Part shown: positions 6,910-6,947 of the stretch, piece by piece | Layout of the letters: each line of letters starts with the position of its first letter | Position numbering within the stretch: the stretch's first letter is position 1 | Assembly: GCA_903891375.1 (NCBI GenBank) | Contig: CAITEL010000418.1 | Coordinates: 1-6,947 of the forward strand | Direction of reading: 5' to 3' | Source: an uncultured Neisseriaceae bacterium | GTDB lineage: Bacteria > Pseudomonadota > Gammaproteobacteria > Burkholderiales > UBA11063 | Length of the DNA stretch: 6,947 nt | Notes under the pieces: model-generated | What the model was told of the DNA's origin: nothing | What the model saw: only the letters and a program-made list of their open reading frames with translations | The model's database searches: none | Made by a program: the position numbers and the translations under genes

Positions 6910-6947
6910 TAAAGTTCGTTTGTTGCACTGCTTTCAAAAAATATATT

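Overview
The window is A+T-rich and bacterial. All four genes lie on the minus strand and read right to left: aceE (pyruvate dehydrogenase E1), a ferritin-like diiron protein gene, aceF (E2) and a large partial gene for a TPR-like protein. E1 is the single-chain homodimeric type and the E2 matches the beta/gammaproteobacterial form. Together with the base composition this suggests an A+T-rich gamma- or betaproteobacterium, possibly host-associated. The genus cannot be named from this sequence.

Layout from the right edge: a leader and probable promoter region (6806-6947) with an extended -10 box; aceE (4136-6805, restarted at an internal ATG); a 242-base gap (3894-4135) filled almost entirely by a nested palindromic element (3936-4140); the diiron protein gene (3018-3893, GTG start); aceF (1672-2997); and the 5' 550 codons of the TPR-like gene (1-1652), which runs off the left edge. 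The last three genes are 19-20 bases apart, each with a Shine-Dalgarno sequence, so they look like one transcription unit. aceE probably belongs to it too, separated by the palindromic element.

E1 decarboxylates pyruvate and reductively acetylates the single lipoyl domain of E2, and E2 makes acetyl-CoA. E3 (lpd) is not in the window. The role of the diiron protein is unknown; its place between the two enzyme genes hints at a link to acetyl-CoA or fatty-acid metabolism, or to oxygen/iron status. The least explained items are the 205-bp element, whose outer repeat includes the aceE stop codon, and the cysteine-containing TPR-like protein joined to the end of the operon.
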